In this document: positions 1 through 7,777 of the stretch, piece after piece
Layout of the letters: every line of letters starts with the position of its first letter
How positions within the stretch are numbered: position 1 is the stretch's first letter
From: Leisingera daeponensis DSM 23529
Lineage (GTDB): Bacteria > Pseudomonadota > Alphaproteobacteria > Rhodobacterales > Rhodobacteraceae
Direction of reading: 5' to 3'
DNA length: 64,000 bases
Assembly: GCF_000473145.1 (NCBI RefSeq)
Contig: NZ_KI421501.1
Location: 26,216 to 90,215, forward strand
Made by a program: the position numbers and the translations under genes
The notes under the pieces: model-generated
The model's input: the letters and a program-made list of their open reading frames with translations, nothing else
Told to the model about the DNA's origin: nothing
The model's database searches: none

Positions 1-607
1 CGGCCTCCGCCTCCTCCCGCCGCATCCAGATGATGCCAAAGGACAGGTTGTCGGGCATCAGCGCGCCGGGGCCCAGCGTATAGATGAACTCCGGTGACAG
101 CGCGGTGCCGGTCACCGTCAGCCGCCGCTGCTGGCCGTTCAGGTTGGCCAGAAAGTGATCCCCCGGCCCCAGCCCGTTGGCCAGCGCAAAGGGCGCGTTC
201 ACCGCAACCTCCCCCGGCAGCTGCGGCCAGTGGCCGCTGCGCAGCACCGGCAGGTTCAGCTGCGGCGGGCCGCTTTCGGGCAGCGACAGGATGCGCCCCA
301 CCGCGCCCTTGGCCCGCCCCGGCATGTCGAGGTTGGCATAGCCGCTGACCCGCGCCTCCAGCGCCAGAACCCCCTCCACCGCGGCAATCTCCGGCAGCAG
401 GCTGACCGGCGCGCGGCGCGCCGTGGCAAAGACATCGGCAAAGCGGTTGCGCCCGTAATAGGCCTCCTGCGTGCCCTGCAGCGCCTGGTACATGCCCACC
501 GCCGTCAGCAAAATGGCCACCCCGCAGGCCAGCACCATGGCAATCGCCAGCGCCTGCACCCAGAGCCGTTTGAAATCCCGCAGCAGCTTCCGGTCCAGTG
601 CCTGCAT
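1..607 (-). CDS. ABC transporter permease, FtsX/MacB-like (partial, runs off the window)
   Basis: N-terminal 202 codons of an inner-membrane permease; the rest lies beyond base 1. The start is the ATG at 605-607 (MQALDRKLLRDFKRLW), three bases after the stop of the ATPase gene. A hydrophobic segment at about residues 16-38 is followed by a long periplasmic stretch with MacB/FtsX-type character (FADVFATARRAP, ARVSGYANLDMPGRAKG). This topology, one N-terminal helix then a large soluble domain, is typical of type VII ABC systems that act with a LolD-like ATPase in lipid, lipoprotein or drug export. It pairs with the ATPase immediately upstream. The substrate cannot be told from sequence. Confidence 0.8.
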   Translation of the reverse strand, partial: MQALDRKLLRDFKRLWVQALAIAMVLACGVAILLTAVGMYQALQGTQEAYYGRNRFADVFATARRAPVSLLPEIAAVEGVLALEARVSGYANLDMPGRAKGAVGRILSLPESGPPQLNLPVLRSGHWPQLPGEVAVNAPFALANGLGPGDHFLANLNGQQRRLTVTGTALSPEFIYTLGPGALMPDNLSFGIIWMRREEAEA

Positions 608-610
608 GGC

Positions 611-1318
611 TCACCAGCTGATGTCCGCGGGCGCCAGCCGCGTGGTGTTTTCCTGGATGCGGCTGATCCGCCCGTCCTGAAAGTAGATCACCCGGTGGGC
701 GATCTTCTGAATGTCGGCGTTATGGGTGATCACCACCGTCGCGGTGCCGAAGTCGCGGTTGATCTGGTGCAGCGCCTCCAGCACCTGAATGCCGGTCTTG
801 CTGTCCAGCGCGCCGGTCGGCTCGTCGCACAGCAGCACCCCGGGGCGCTTGGCAATGGCGCGGGCAATCGCCACCCGCTGCTGCTCGCCGCCCGACATCT
901 CCGCCGGGAAGTGGTCCATCCGGTGCCCCAGCCCCACCAGCTCCAGCGCCTCGGCGGCGGGCATCGGGTCGCGCGCCACATCGGTCACCAGCTGCACGTT
1001 CTCGCGCGCCGTCAGGCTGGGCACCAGATTGTAGAACTGGAAGATAAAGCCGACATGGTCGCGCCGGTAGCGGGTCAGCTCCCGGTCCCGCATCGCGGTC
1101 AGCTCCAGATCGCGGAACCAGACCCGCCCGTCCGTCACATGATCCAGCCCGCCCAGGATGTTCAGCAGCGTAGACTTGCCGCTGCCGGAGGGGCCAAGCA
1201 GCACCGCCAGCTCGCCGCCGGGCAGCTCCAGATCGACACCCGCCAGCGCATGCACCTTGGCGCCGCCGGTGTCATAGACCTTGGTCACACCCTTCATGGT
1301 AAAGACGGGATCCGCCAC
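611..1318 (-). CDS. ABC transporter ATP-binding protein (LolD/MacB-type)
   Basis: 235-residue ATPase that would energise the FtsX-like permease downstream. Visible motifs: Walker [10 protein letters not shown] (residues 42-50), Q-loop around FQFYNLVPS (93-101), signature [14 protein letters not shown] (from 141), Walker B VLLCDEPT (161-168), D-loop GALDSKTG and switch histidine in VITHN. The start is GTG at 1316-1318, preceded by AAAGGAGGGCGGCT, a good ribosome binding site. The length is normal for the LolD/MacB-N family. It is divergent from the MarR-like regulator at 1461, which is therefore a candidate controller. Confidence 0.9.
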   Translation of the reverse strand: MADPVFTMKGVTKVYDTGGAKVHALAGVDLELPGGELAVLLGPSGSGKSTLLNILGGLDHVTDGRVWFRDLELTAMRDRELTRYRRDHVGFIFQFYNLVPSLTARENVQLVTDVARDPMPAAEALELVGLGHRMDHFPAEMSGGEQQRVAIARAIAKRPGVLLCDEPTGALDSKTGIQVLEALHQINRDFGTATVVITHNADIQKIAHRVIYFQDGRISRIQENTTRLAPADISW

Positions 1319-1425
1319 AGCCGCCCTCCTTTCGCGGCGATACTGCCACAGGCGGCTGCGGCGCGGAAATGATCTGCCTCAACCTGTCCGGCAGGCGCCG
1401 CCGGGCCGCGCTTGCGGCGGCTGGC

Positions 1426-1454
1426 TTGCGCAATTCATTTCGACTCGCTATCTA
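1426..1454 (+). promoter_or_regulatory. Promoter of the MarR-like gene with candidate operator in the spacer
   Basis: TTGCGC (1426-1431), a 17-base spacer and TATCTA (1449-1454) form a plausible sigma-70 promoter. Only six bases separate the -10 from the ATG at 1461, so the mRNA may be leaderless. The spacer and -10 edge hold TTTCGACTCGCTA (1438-1450), a pseudo-palindrome centred on C/G. The same 13 bases occur upstream of the secreted-protein gene at 47074. Confidence 0.5.
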
Positions 1455-1460
1455 TTGCGG

Positions 1461-2003
1461 ATGGACCAGACCGCCCGCATCCCCGAGCTGATCAGCCGCC
1501 TCGCCCGCCTCGACGCCGGCGAAAGCTGGGCGGCAGAGCTGAACCCGGCGCAGCGGGCCGCGCTGGACTATCTCTCCCGCGCCAACCGGTTTTCCCGCAG
1601 CCCCTCGCACGTGGCCGCCTATCTTGGCAGCACCCGCGGCACCATCTCGCAAACGCTCAAGGCACTGGCGCAGAAGGGCTATGTTGAGGAGGAGCGCTGC
1701 GACACCGACAAGCGGGTGATCCGCTTTGCCCTGACCGCCAGGGGCGCAGAGGCGACCGCCCTGCCCCGCGCGCTGGCAGACGCCGCAGCGGCCCTGCCCC
1801 CGGCGGACCGGACCGCGCTGCAGGCGGCGCTGGAACAGATCCTGGGCCGCATGATCGCGCAGAACGGCGGCCAGCCCTTCGGCCTTTGCCGCGCCTGCAG
1901 GCATTTCGCGCCGGACGGTCCGGGCGGCTTCTGCCGCCTGCTGGCGGAGCCGCTGTCGCCCGAAGACACCCGCAAGATCTGCCACGAACAGGTGCCCGCA
2001 TGA
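1461..2003 (+). CDS. MarR-like winged-helix regulator with four C-terminal cysteines
   Basis: 180-residue DNA-binding regulator. Residues about 30-100 form a MarR-type winged helix (SPSHVAAYLGSTRGTISQTLKALAQKGYVEEE, read here as recognition helix plus wing start). After it comes C143-x2-C146-x11-C158-x15-C174, a spacing that suggests a metal or Fe-S ligand set and hence metal, redox or NO sensing; this is inference. The start is the ATG at 1461, chosen from the promoter position and the HTH alignment, not the longer upstream frame. It overlaps the MOSC gene by four bases (ATGA), so the two are translationally coupled. Confidence 0.78.
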   Translation: MDQTARIPELISRLARLDAGESWAAELNPAQRAALDYLSRANRFSRSPSHVAAYLGSTRGTISQTLKALAQKGYVEEERCDTDKRVIRFALTARGAEATALPRALADAAAALPPADRTALQAALEQILGRMIAQNGGQPFGLCRACRHFAPDGPGGFCRLLAEPLSPEDTRKICHEQVPA

Positions 2004-2695
2004 CCCCAACGCCCCCCGCGTCCCGCATCGCCGGGCTGTTCCTCGGCTCGGTCGCCGCGCGCTGGCCCGGCCGCCCGCCCTCTGCCATCGCCAAGACCCG
2101 CACGGACGGCCCGCAGCAGATCACCGAACTGGGCTTTACCGGCGACGCCCAGGCCGACCCGCAAAATCACGGCGGCCCCGACAAGGCGATCCACCAGTAC
2201 CCCTCGGACCACTATCCGCAGTGGATGGCCGAGGGCCAGATGCCGGAGGACACCGTCCCCGCCGCCTTTGGCGAAAACATCGCGGCGCTGGGAATGACAG
2301 AAACCAATCTCTGCATTGGCGACATCCTGCGGCTGGGCACGGCGGTGGTGCAGATCAGCCAGGGCCGCCAGCCCTGCTGGAAGGTCAGCCAGCACACCGG
2401 TAACCCCAGGATGGCCTATCTGTTTCAGAAGACCGGCCGCACCGGCTGGTACTACCGGGTGCTGGAGCCGGGCCAGGCGGAGACCGGCAGCGCCATCACC
2501 CTGATCGGCCGCCTGCACCCGGACTGGAGCGTCGAACGCGTCACCCGCCTCCGCCTCAGCCGCAAGGCCACCGCGCCGGAGGCCGCGGCGCTGGCGCAAT
2601 TGCCCGAACTGGCGGAGGGCTGGCGCCAGGCCTTTGCCCGCATGGCAGAGGGCGACACGGCAGAGGACACCAGCGCCCGGCTGCTCGGCAACTGA
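2000..2695 (+). CDS. MOSC domain protein, YiiM-like
   Basis: 231 residues with a MOSC domain (molybdenum-cofactor sulfurase C-terminal fold) and the short C-terminal helical domain of the YiiM family. The family cysteine is C126 in QPCWKVSQHTGNPRM, followed by GRTGWYYRVLEPG, both YiiM hallmarks. Escherichia coli YiiM takes part in Moco-dependent detoxification of N-hydroxylated base analogues; the role here may be similar. It is coupled to the regulator upstream by ATGA. The pairing suggests that the regulator controls a Moco- or sulfur-related stress response. Confidence 0.8.
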   Translation: MTPTPPASRIAGLFLGSVAARWPGRPPSAIAKTRTDGPQQITELGFTGDAQADPQNHGGPDKAIHQYPSDHYPQWMAEGQMPEDTVPAAFGENIAALGMTETNLCIGDILRLGTAVVQISQGRQPCWKVSQHTGNPRMAYLFQKTGRTGWYYRVLEPGQAETGSAITLIGRLHPDWSVERVTRLRLSRKATAPEAAALAQLPELAEGWRQAFARMAEGDTAEDTSARLLGN

Positions 2696-2740
2696 TCTGC
2701 GCCCCGGCGCAGGCCGGGACGCAGCACTGTTGCGGCAGGG

Positions 2741-4114
2741 TCAGCCCAGCACGGCCTGAACCGCCCGCACAGTGGCCGCAACCACCTGATCGGCCTCTGC
2801 CCGCGTCAGGCAGAACGGCGGCGCAAAGCCCAGGATATCGCCCTGCGGCATGGCTCGCGCGATGACCTTGTCCTGCTCCAAGAGCTTGGCCGAGATCTGC
2901 GGCCCGATCTTGTCCGCGGCATCAAAGAACGTGCGGCTGTCCTTGTCCTTCACGAACTCCACCGCGCACAGCATCCCCTCGCCGCGCACATCGCCCACAT
3001 GGGCATGGCCCGCCAGCGCTTCCGCCATGGTGGCATTCAGATAGGCCCCCACTTCGCCCGCATTGCTGACAAGGTTCAGCTCATCAATCAGCTTGAGGTT
3101 CGCAACCCCCGCCGCCGCCCCGATCGGGTGCGCCGAATAGGTCCAGCCATGGCCGATCGGGCCGTTCTCGTCGGTCCCCTGCTCCAGCACCTTCCACACC
3201 TTGTCCGAGACGATGGAGCCACTCAGCGGCGCATAGGCCGAGGTGAGGCCCTTGGCTATGGTGATGATATCCGCCTCGATCCCGTAATGATCCGAGCCGA
3301 ACATCGAGCCGAGACGCCCGAAGCCGGTCACAACCTCATCGGCCACCAGCAGAATGTCATGCTTCCTCAGCACGGCCTGAATGGCCTCCCAGTACCCCGC
3401 GGGCGGCGGCACGATGCCGCCGGTGCCCAGCACCGGCTCGCCGATGAAGGCCGCGATGGTATCCGCGCCCTCGCGTTCGATCAGCGCCTCCAGCTCCGAC
3501 GCGCAATGGGCCACGAACTGTTCCTCGCTTTGGTCCAGATCCGCGCGGCGGAAATAGTAAGGCGCCTCGGTGTGAATGACCTGTTCCACCGGCAGGTCGA
3601 ACTTCTTGTGAAACAGCTCCAGCCCGGTCAGCGAGCCGGTGACCAGCCCCGACCCGTGATAGCCGCGCCAGCGCGAGATGATCTTCTTCTTCTCCGGCCG
3701 GCCCAGGATGTTGTTGTAATACCAGATCAGCTTGACGTTGGTCTCATTCGCGTCCGAGCCGCCAAGGCCGAAATAGACCTTGGACATATTCGCAGGTGCC
3801 CGGTCCAGGATCATCTTGGCCAGCGTGATCGAGGCCTCGGTGCCATGCCCGACATAGGAATGGTAATAGGCCAGTTCCCGTGCCTGATCTGCGATGGCCT
3901 CGGCAATCTCCTGGCGGCCATAGCCTACGTTCACGCAGTAAAGCCCGGCAAAGGCGTCCAGCAGCCTGTTGCCGTCGCGGTCCTCGATGAACACGCCGGA
4001 GGCGGTCTTGATGACCCGGTTCGGGCTTTCGCCGCGGGCGTGCTGCGCCAGATGGGTGGAGGGATGAAAGAAGTTCTCACGGTCCCACTGGTCAAGCTGG
4101 TCGTTCTTCAGCAT
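2741..4114 (-). CDS. atf: Class III aminotransferase of ectoine catabolism (diaminobutyrate transaminase)
   Basis: 457-residue PLP enzyme of the omega-aminotransferase fold. PLP site: GGSDANET (118-125), DEVVTGFGR with D259, and K288 in IIIAKGL-type context (IITIAKGL). In ectoine degradation the DoeD/Atf enzyme converts L-2,4-diaminobutyrate to aspartate semialdehyde using 2-oxoglutarate or pyruvate as acceptor. The position next to ssd and the rest of the eut/doe genes supports that role; by sequence alone other omega-amines are possible. It is the last gene of the locus. A perfect 18-base palindrome lies between it and ssd. Confidence 0.85.
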   Translation of the reverse strand: MLKNDQLDQWDRENFFHPSTHLAQHARGESPNRVIKTASGVFIEDRDGNRLLDAFAGLYCVNVGYGRQEIAEAIADQARELAYYHSYVGHGTEASITLAKMILDRAPANMSKVYFGLGGSDANETNVKLIWYYNNILGRPEKKKIISRWRGYHGSGLVTGSLTGLELFHKKFDLPVEQVIHTEAPYYFRRADLDQSEEQFVAHCASELEALIEREGADTIAAFIGEPVLGTGGIVPPPAGYWEAIQAVLRKHDILLVADEVVTGFGRLGSMFGSDHYGIEADIITIAKGLTSAYAPLSGSIVSDKVWKVLEQGTDENGPIGHGWTYSAHPIGAAAGVANLKLIDELNLVSNAGEVGAYLNATMAEALAGHAHVGDVRGEGMLCAVEFVKDKDSRTFFDAADKIGPQISAKLLEQDKVIARAMPQGDILGFAPPFCLTRAEADQVVAATVRAVQAVLG

Positions 4115-4169
4115 CGGATTTTCCTTCCATTTGCGTTCTGCGGCCGGGAATTTTCAAAAACTCCTGGCA

Positions 4170-4187
4170 AAAATCTTCGAAGATTTT
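4170..4187. repeat. Perfect 18-bp intercistronic palindrome
   Basis: AAAATCTTCGAAGATTTT is a perfect palindrome in the 79-base gap between ssd and atf. It could fold into a 7- to 8-bp hairpin around TTCGAA in the transcript, or act as a protein site. It lacks a GC-rich stem and so is a poor intrinsic terminator. A processing or mRNA-stability hairpin between the two cistrons is possible. Confidence 0.6.
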
Positions 4188-4193
4188 GGTCCG

Positions 4194-5669
4194 TCACGCC
4201 CAGTCGCGGCAGACGTATTTGACCTCGGTGAATTCCTCCATGCCCAGCCGCGCGCCTTCGCGGCCAAGACCGGACTGTTTGGTGCCGCCAAACGGGATCG
4301 GCGCGCCGGTCACCTTGGTGCGGTTCACCGCCACCATACCGTATTGCAGCGCCCGGCTGAGGCGGTAGATGCGCCGCGGGTCGTGGCTGTGGACATAGGC
4401 CACCAGCCCGTATTCGCTGTCATTGGCGCGCGCCACGGCCTCCTCCTCGCTGTCAAACGGCGCGATGGCGGCGACGGGGCCGAAGGTCTCCTCCGTCATG
4501 ATCAGCGCCTCCGCCGGCACATCGGTCAGCACGGTCGGCTCATAGAACAGCGGCCCCAGCGGATGCCGCCTGCCGCCGCAAGCCAGCGTTGCGCCCTTGG
4601 CCAGCGCATCGGCGACATGCGCCTCCTGCTTTTGCACCGCCTTTTCATTCATCAGCGGGCCGAGGTCGCAATCCTCCATCCCCCGCCCGAGGGTCAGCGC
4701 CTGCGCGGCCTTGGTGAACCTGGCGCAGAACTCGGCATACACCGCCCGCTCCACCAGGATCCGGTTGGCGCCCAGGCAATCCTGGCCGGAGGTGGCGAAT
4801 TTCGCCTTGATGGTTTCGCCGACGGCCTTGTCCAGATCGCAGCCCTTGAAGACAAGCACCGGCGCATGACCGCCCAGCTCCATCACCAGCCGCTTCACGG
4901 TGCCGGCGGACTGGCGGTACAAAAGCCTGCCCACTTCGGTGGAGCCGGTGAACGACAGCGCCCGCACCCGCGGGTCGGCGGTCCAGGGCTCCACCACAGT
5001 GGAAGCCTTGCCGGTCACCACGTTGAATACCCCCGGCGGAAAGCCTGCGCGCTCCGCCAGCTCCGCCAGCGCCAGCGCGCTGAACGGCGTCTCGCCCGAC
5101 GGGTGCGCTACCACGGTGCAGCCCGCCGCCAGCGCTGCGGCCGCCTTGCGGGTCAGCATGGCGGAGGGGAAGTTCCACGGCGTGATCAGCGCCGCCACCC
5201 CCACCGGCTCGCGCCACAGCTCCACCTCGGCGTCCGGCAGGTGGCTGGTCACGCCCTCGATATTGGGGCGCTTGGCCTCCTCGGCATAGAACTCCACAAA
5301 GGCCGCGCCATAATCAATCTCGCCGCGCGCCTCCGACAGCGGCTTGCCCTGTTCCAGCACCATGATGCGGGCGAGGTCTTCCTTGTGCTGCAGCTGCAGA
5401 TCGTACCAGCGCCGCAGGATGGCCGCGCGCTGTTGCGGCAGCAGCCCGGCCCAACCCGCAAACGCCGCCTGCGCCGCATCGACCGCGGCAGAGGATTCCT
5501 CTGCCGACAGGCTCGCCACATGGCCCAGTTCGGCGCCGTCTGCCGGATCGCTCACCGGGAAGGTCTCGCCATTGGCCGCGGCGCACCACTTGCCGCCTAT
5601 GTAGGAAAAAGAGCGAACCAGCGCCTTGTCGGCAATGTCCGCACGGGCAGAGAGAGCGGTCTCTGTCAT
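4194..5669 (-). CDS. ssd: Aldehyde dehydrogenase of ectoine catabolism (aspartate-semialdehyde/succinate-semialdehyde dehydrogenase type)
   Basis: 491-residue NAD(P)-dependent aldehyde dehydrogenase. Catalytic C298 lies in FATSGQDCLG and the general base E264 in LVMELGGHAP; the Rossmann region contains FTGSTEVG. In the Doe scheme it oxidises aspartate semialdehyde to aspartate. The start is the ATG at 5667-5669 (MTETALSARAD), because AGGAGGACAATC precedes it; the in-frame ATG 15 bases further upstream has no such site. Odd feature: the usual cofactor-binding Lys in the KPS motif is His189 here (VAHPSGETP). The gene is cut off from asnC by the AT-rich insertion at about 5.75-6.31 kb. Confidence 0.85.
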   Translation of the reverse strand: MTETALSARADIADKALVRSFSYIGGKWCAAANGETFPVSDPADGAELGHVASLSAEESSAAVDAAQAAFAGWAGLLPQQRAAILRRWYDLQLQHKEDLARIMVLEQGKPLSEARGEIDYGAAFVEFYAEEAKRPNIEGVTSHLPDAEVELWREPVGVAALITPWNFPSAMLTRKAAAALAAGCTVVAHPSGETPFSALALAELAERAGFPPGVFNVVTGKASTVVEPWTADPRVRALSFTGSTEVGRLLYRQSAGTVKRLVMELGGHAPVLVFKGCDLDKAVGETIKAKFATSGQDCLGANRILVERAVYAEFCARFTKAAQALTLGRGMEDCDLGPLMNEKAVQKQEAHVADALAKGATLACGGRRHPLGPLFYEPTVLTDVPAEALIMTEETFGPVAAIAPFDSEEEAVARANDSEYGLVAYVHSHDPRRIYRLSRALQYGMVAVNRTKVTGAPIPFGGTKQSGLGREGARLGMEEFTEVKYVCRDWA

Positions 5670-5818
5670 GATTGTCCTCCTCACGTCTTGCAGAGGAATG
5701 TGCCGGACTGAAACAGAGGATGTGACTGAAGTTCAGGAGCGGCGCAGAAGAATCAGCTGGTTAATTCAACAAATCCACGACTAAGTTCTTCGTCTTGATA
5801 GTCTGAATAGGAGCAAAC

Positions 5819-6298
5819 ATGAAACTCGATTGGATTGATAATCAGATTTCACAACTCGCAGTCAGGTTCTTTTATAAGTTTTCACGGTTTGAGTACTCCA
5901 TGAAGCAAGTTGAGTGGTGCAAAGAAATCGGCAGACACTCCGATATTGCACCTGACTGGGAGGGAATGTTTTTCAACTCTCTGAAAACTAACTACGTAGC
6001 TCCAGAGACCGCTAGATCCTTACGAGCCGAAGACCCCAAGAGGTTCAGAAGAAGAGCTGATGGTTTTGAATGGGTGTCTTGTAACAACGAACAACACGCC
6101 CTGCTCAAAACCATCTTTGATCTGAAAACAGTTCGAAACAATCTTTTTCACGGAGGCAAGCATGAGAATAGCGGTTGGGATAATCCTAAGAGGACTAAGA
6201 AGTTGCTATCACTCTCTATCGAAGTAATTGATGACCTCGCAGTACAAACCGGAACGATTTGTGGCGACTTTTCAATACACTATAGTTCTGATTACTAA
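5819..6298 (+). CDS. HEPN-like protein (RX4H motif), AT-rich inserted gene
   Basis: 159-residue predicted soluble, mostly helical protein with no assigned family. Its strongest feature is R106-N-N-L-F-H111 in TVRNNLFHGGKH. This matches the RX4-6H signature, with Asn after the Arg, that forms the ribonuclease site of HEPN proteins found in toxins and anti-phage effectors. The gene is clearly richer in A+T than its neighbours and uses codons rare here (TTA, ATA, AGA). It sits on the opposite strand inside the ectoine locus. The start is set by ATAGGAGCAAAC just before the ATG. Its stop overlaps the stop of asnC (6295-6298). No nucleotidyltransferase or other antitoxin partner is adjacent. Function is inferred from one motif only. 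Confidence 0.6.
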   Translation: MKLDWIDNQISQLAVRFFYKFSRFEYSMKQVEWCKEIGRHSDIAPDWEGMFFNSLKTNYVAPETARSLRAEDPKRFRRRADGFEWVSCNNEQHALLKTIFDLKTVRNNLFHGGKHENSGWDNPKRTKKLLSLSIEVIDDLAVQTGTICGDFSIHYSSDY

Positions 6299-6768
6299 CC
6301 CAATAAAATATCCAGCGGCGGCGCGACCGCGCCCTTCACCGGCTTCGTCACCACATAGGTGAAATAGCGCGACAGGCCGATGCGGGCGTCCAGCATCTCG
6401 TCGATCAGCCGCTGATAGGCGTCGATGTCGCGGGTGACGATCTGCAACAGGTAGTCAAACCCGCCCCCCAGCGCCCAGCAGGCGGTGACCTCGTCATAGC
6501 GCTGCATCGCCGCCTCAAACGCGCGGAAGCTGGCGGCGGTGTGGTCGGCGATTTCCGCCGCGACAAACACCGTCACATGCGGCGCCAGCTTCCGCAGGTT
6601 GATGCGGGCGCCATAACCCTCGATCAGCCCCGCCTGCTCCAGCTTCTTCAGCCGGTCCCAGCAGGGGGTCGGCGACAGGCCGATCCGGTCGGCCAGCGCG
6701 GCCTTGGTGATGCGCCCCTCGGTGGAGAGAACGCGCAGAATGTCGAGGTCGCGCTGATCCAGTTGCAT
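6295..6768 (-). CDS. asnC: Lrp/AsnC-family regulator of the ectoine locus
   Basis: 157 residues: N-terminal winged HTH (LSTEGRITKAALADRIGL, then SPTPCWDRLKKLEQ as recognition helix) and a C-terminal RAM/AsnC ligand domain with ALGGGFDYLLQIVT. Ruegeria pomeroyi carries an asnC gene at the same place in its ectoine operon, downstream of eutE and upstream of ssd. The start is the ATG at 6766-6768 with GGAAG seven bases upstream; it is 13 bases after eutE. The last codons (ATT TTA TTG GGT TAG) are AT-rich, so the inserted segment seems to supply or alter the C-terminal end. Confidence 0.88.
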   Translation of the reverse strand: MQLDQRDLDILRVLSTEGRITKAALADRIGLSPTPCWDRLKKLEQAGLIEGYGARINLRKLAPHVTVFVAAEIADHTAASFRAFEAAMQRYDEVTACWALGGGFDYLLQIVTRDIDAYQRLIDEMLDARIGLSRYFTYVVTKPVKGAVAPPLDILLG

Positions 6769-6781
6769 GTCTTCCGCCCTA

Positions 6782-7774
6782 TCAGCCGCCGCAGACGCCG
6801 ACAACCGCAACGCAGTCGCCGGATTTGATGAGACCGGGGAAGTGGCGGCTGATCACCAGCCCCGCGCGCCGGGCGCGGTATTCCACCGGCGCCTGCCCGG
6901 TGCGGTCCATCGGCCAGACCCGGGCGATCAGATCGCCCTGCGCCACCGGCGCGCCCAGATCGGTCATGATCTCAAACAGCCCGTCGCTTTCGCTGAACAG
7001 GAAACAGTCATCATCCGGCATCGAGAGGCGGATGGTGTCGTCCACCTGCATCTCCCCGCGCAGGATGCCCGCATGAATCAGCACATTGCGCAGCCCCTTC
7101 TTGGCAATCGCATTGCCGCGCGCGGTGGACGATCCGCCGCCGCCCAGTTCCGTGGTGACCAGCACCTTGCCCATCTGCTCCACCGCGGTGTCGTACATGC
7201 CCGCGCTGTCGATCTCCAAAAGCTCCACCGAATAGGGCGCGTTGAACGCCTTCATCGCGGCAAAGCACGCCTCCTGCGTGGCCTTGTCCTCCAGGATATG
7301 CGCGGCGGCAAAGGGCACGAAATCCAGCGTCTTGCCGCCGGAGTGGAAATCCACCGCCAGATCCGCCATCGGCAGCAGCGTGCGCTGGAAGTAGTCGGCG
7401 ATCTTCTCGGTCACGGTGCCGTCCGGGCGGCCGGGAAACGAGCGGTTCAGGTTGCCCCTGTCGATGGGCGAGGTGCGGGTGCCCGCGCGGAACGCCGGAT
7501 AGTTGAAGGCCGGCACGATAATCAGCCGGCCGGTCACCTCCTCGGCGCGGGTGTTCGCCGCCAGCTCATGCAGCGCAATCGGGCCTTCGTATTCATCGCC
7601 GTGGTTGGCCCCAGTCAGCAGCGCGGTCGGCCCCGCGCCGTTCTTAATCACCGTCAGCGGGATCATCACCGAACCCCAGGCCGAGTCATCGCGGCTGTAG
7701 GGCAGCTTCAGATAGCCGTGATGCACCCCGTCCCGGTCCAGCGGGATGGTGGGGGAAATCGGATTTGGCTTCAT
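6782..7774 (-). CDS. eutE: N-alpha-acetyl-L-2,4-diaminobutyrate deacetylase (DoeB/EutE)
   Basis: 330-residue zinc deacetylase of the succinylglutamate desuccinylase/aspartoacylase family. Zinc ligands are visible as H58-G-D-E61 in GANHGDEYEG and H144 in VDFHSGG; the substrate-binding NLNRSFPG follows the same order as in the family. It removes the acetyl group from N-alpha-acetyl-2,4-diaminobutyrate made by EutD, giving 2,4-diaminobutyrate for Atf. It sits three bases after eutD and is therefore co-transcribed. Confidence 0.92.
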   Translation of the reverse strand: MKPNPISPTIPLDRDGVHHGYLKLPYSRDDSAWGSVMIPLTVIKNGAGPTALLTGANHGDEYEGPIALHELAANTRAEEVTGRLIIVPAFNYPAFRAGTRTSPIDRGNLNRSFPGRPDGTVTEKIADYFQRTLLPMADLAVDFHSGGKTLDFVPFAAAHILEDKATQEACFAAMKAFNAPYSVELLEIDSAGMYDTAVEQMGKVLVTTELGGGGSSTARGNAIAKKGLRNVLIHAGILRGEMQVDDTIRLSMPDDDCFLFSESDGLFEIMTDLGAPVAQGDLIARVWPMDRTGQAPVEYRARRAGLVISRHFPGLIKSGDCVAVVGVCGG

Positions 7775-7777
7775 GGA

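Noticed and set aside
155..1372. 405-codon plus-strand open frame opposite the ABC ATPase and permease genes
   Set aside because: It is antisense to two clear ABC genes, has Arg/His/Gln-rich low-complexity content and no ribosome binding site. Similar long antisense frames occur opposite nearly every gene because of the high GC content.
5738..6320. AGCGGCG at both edges of the AT-rich insert as a target-site duplication
   Set aside because: Seven bases of GC-rich sequence match easily by chance here, and no transposase or terminal inverted repeats are present.
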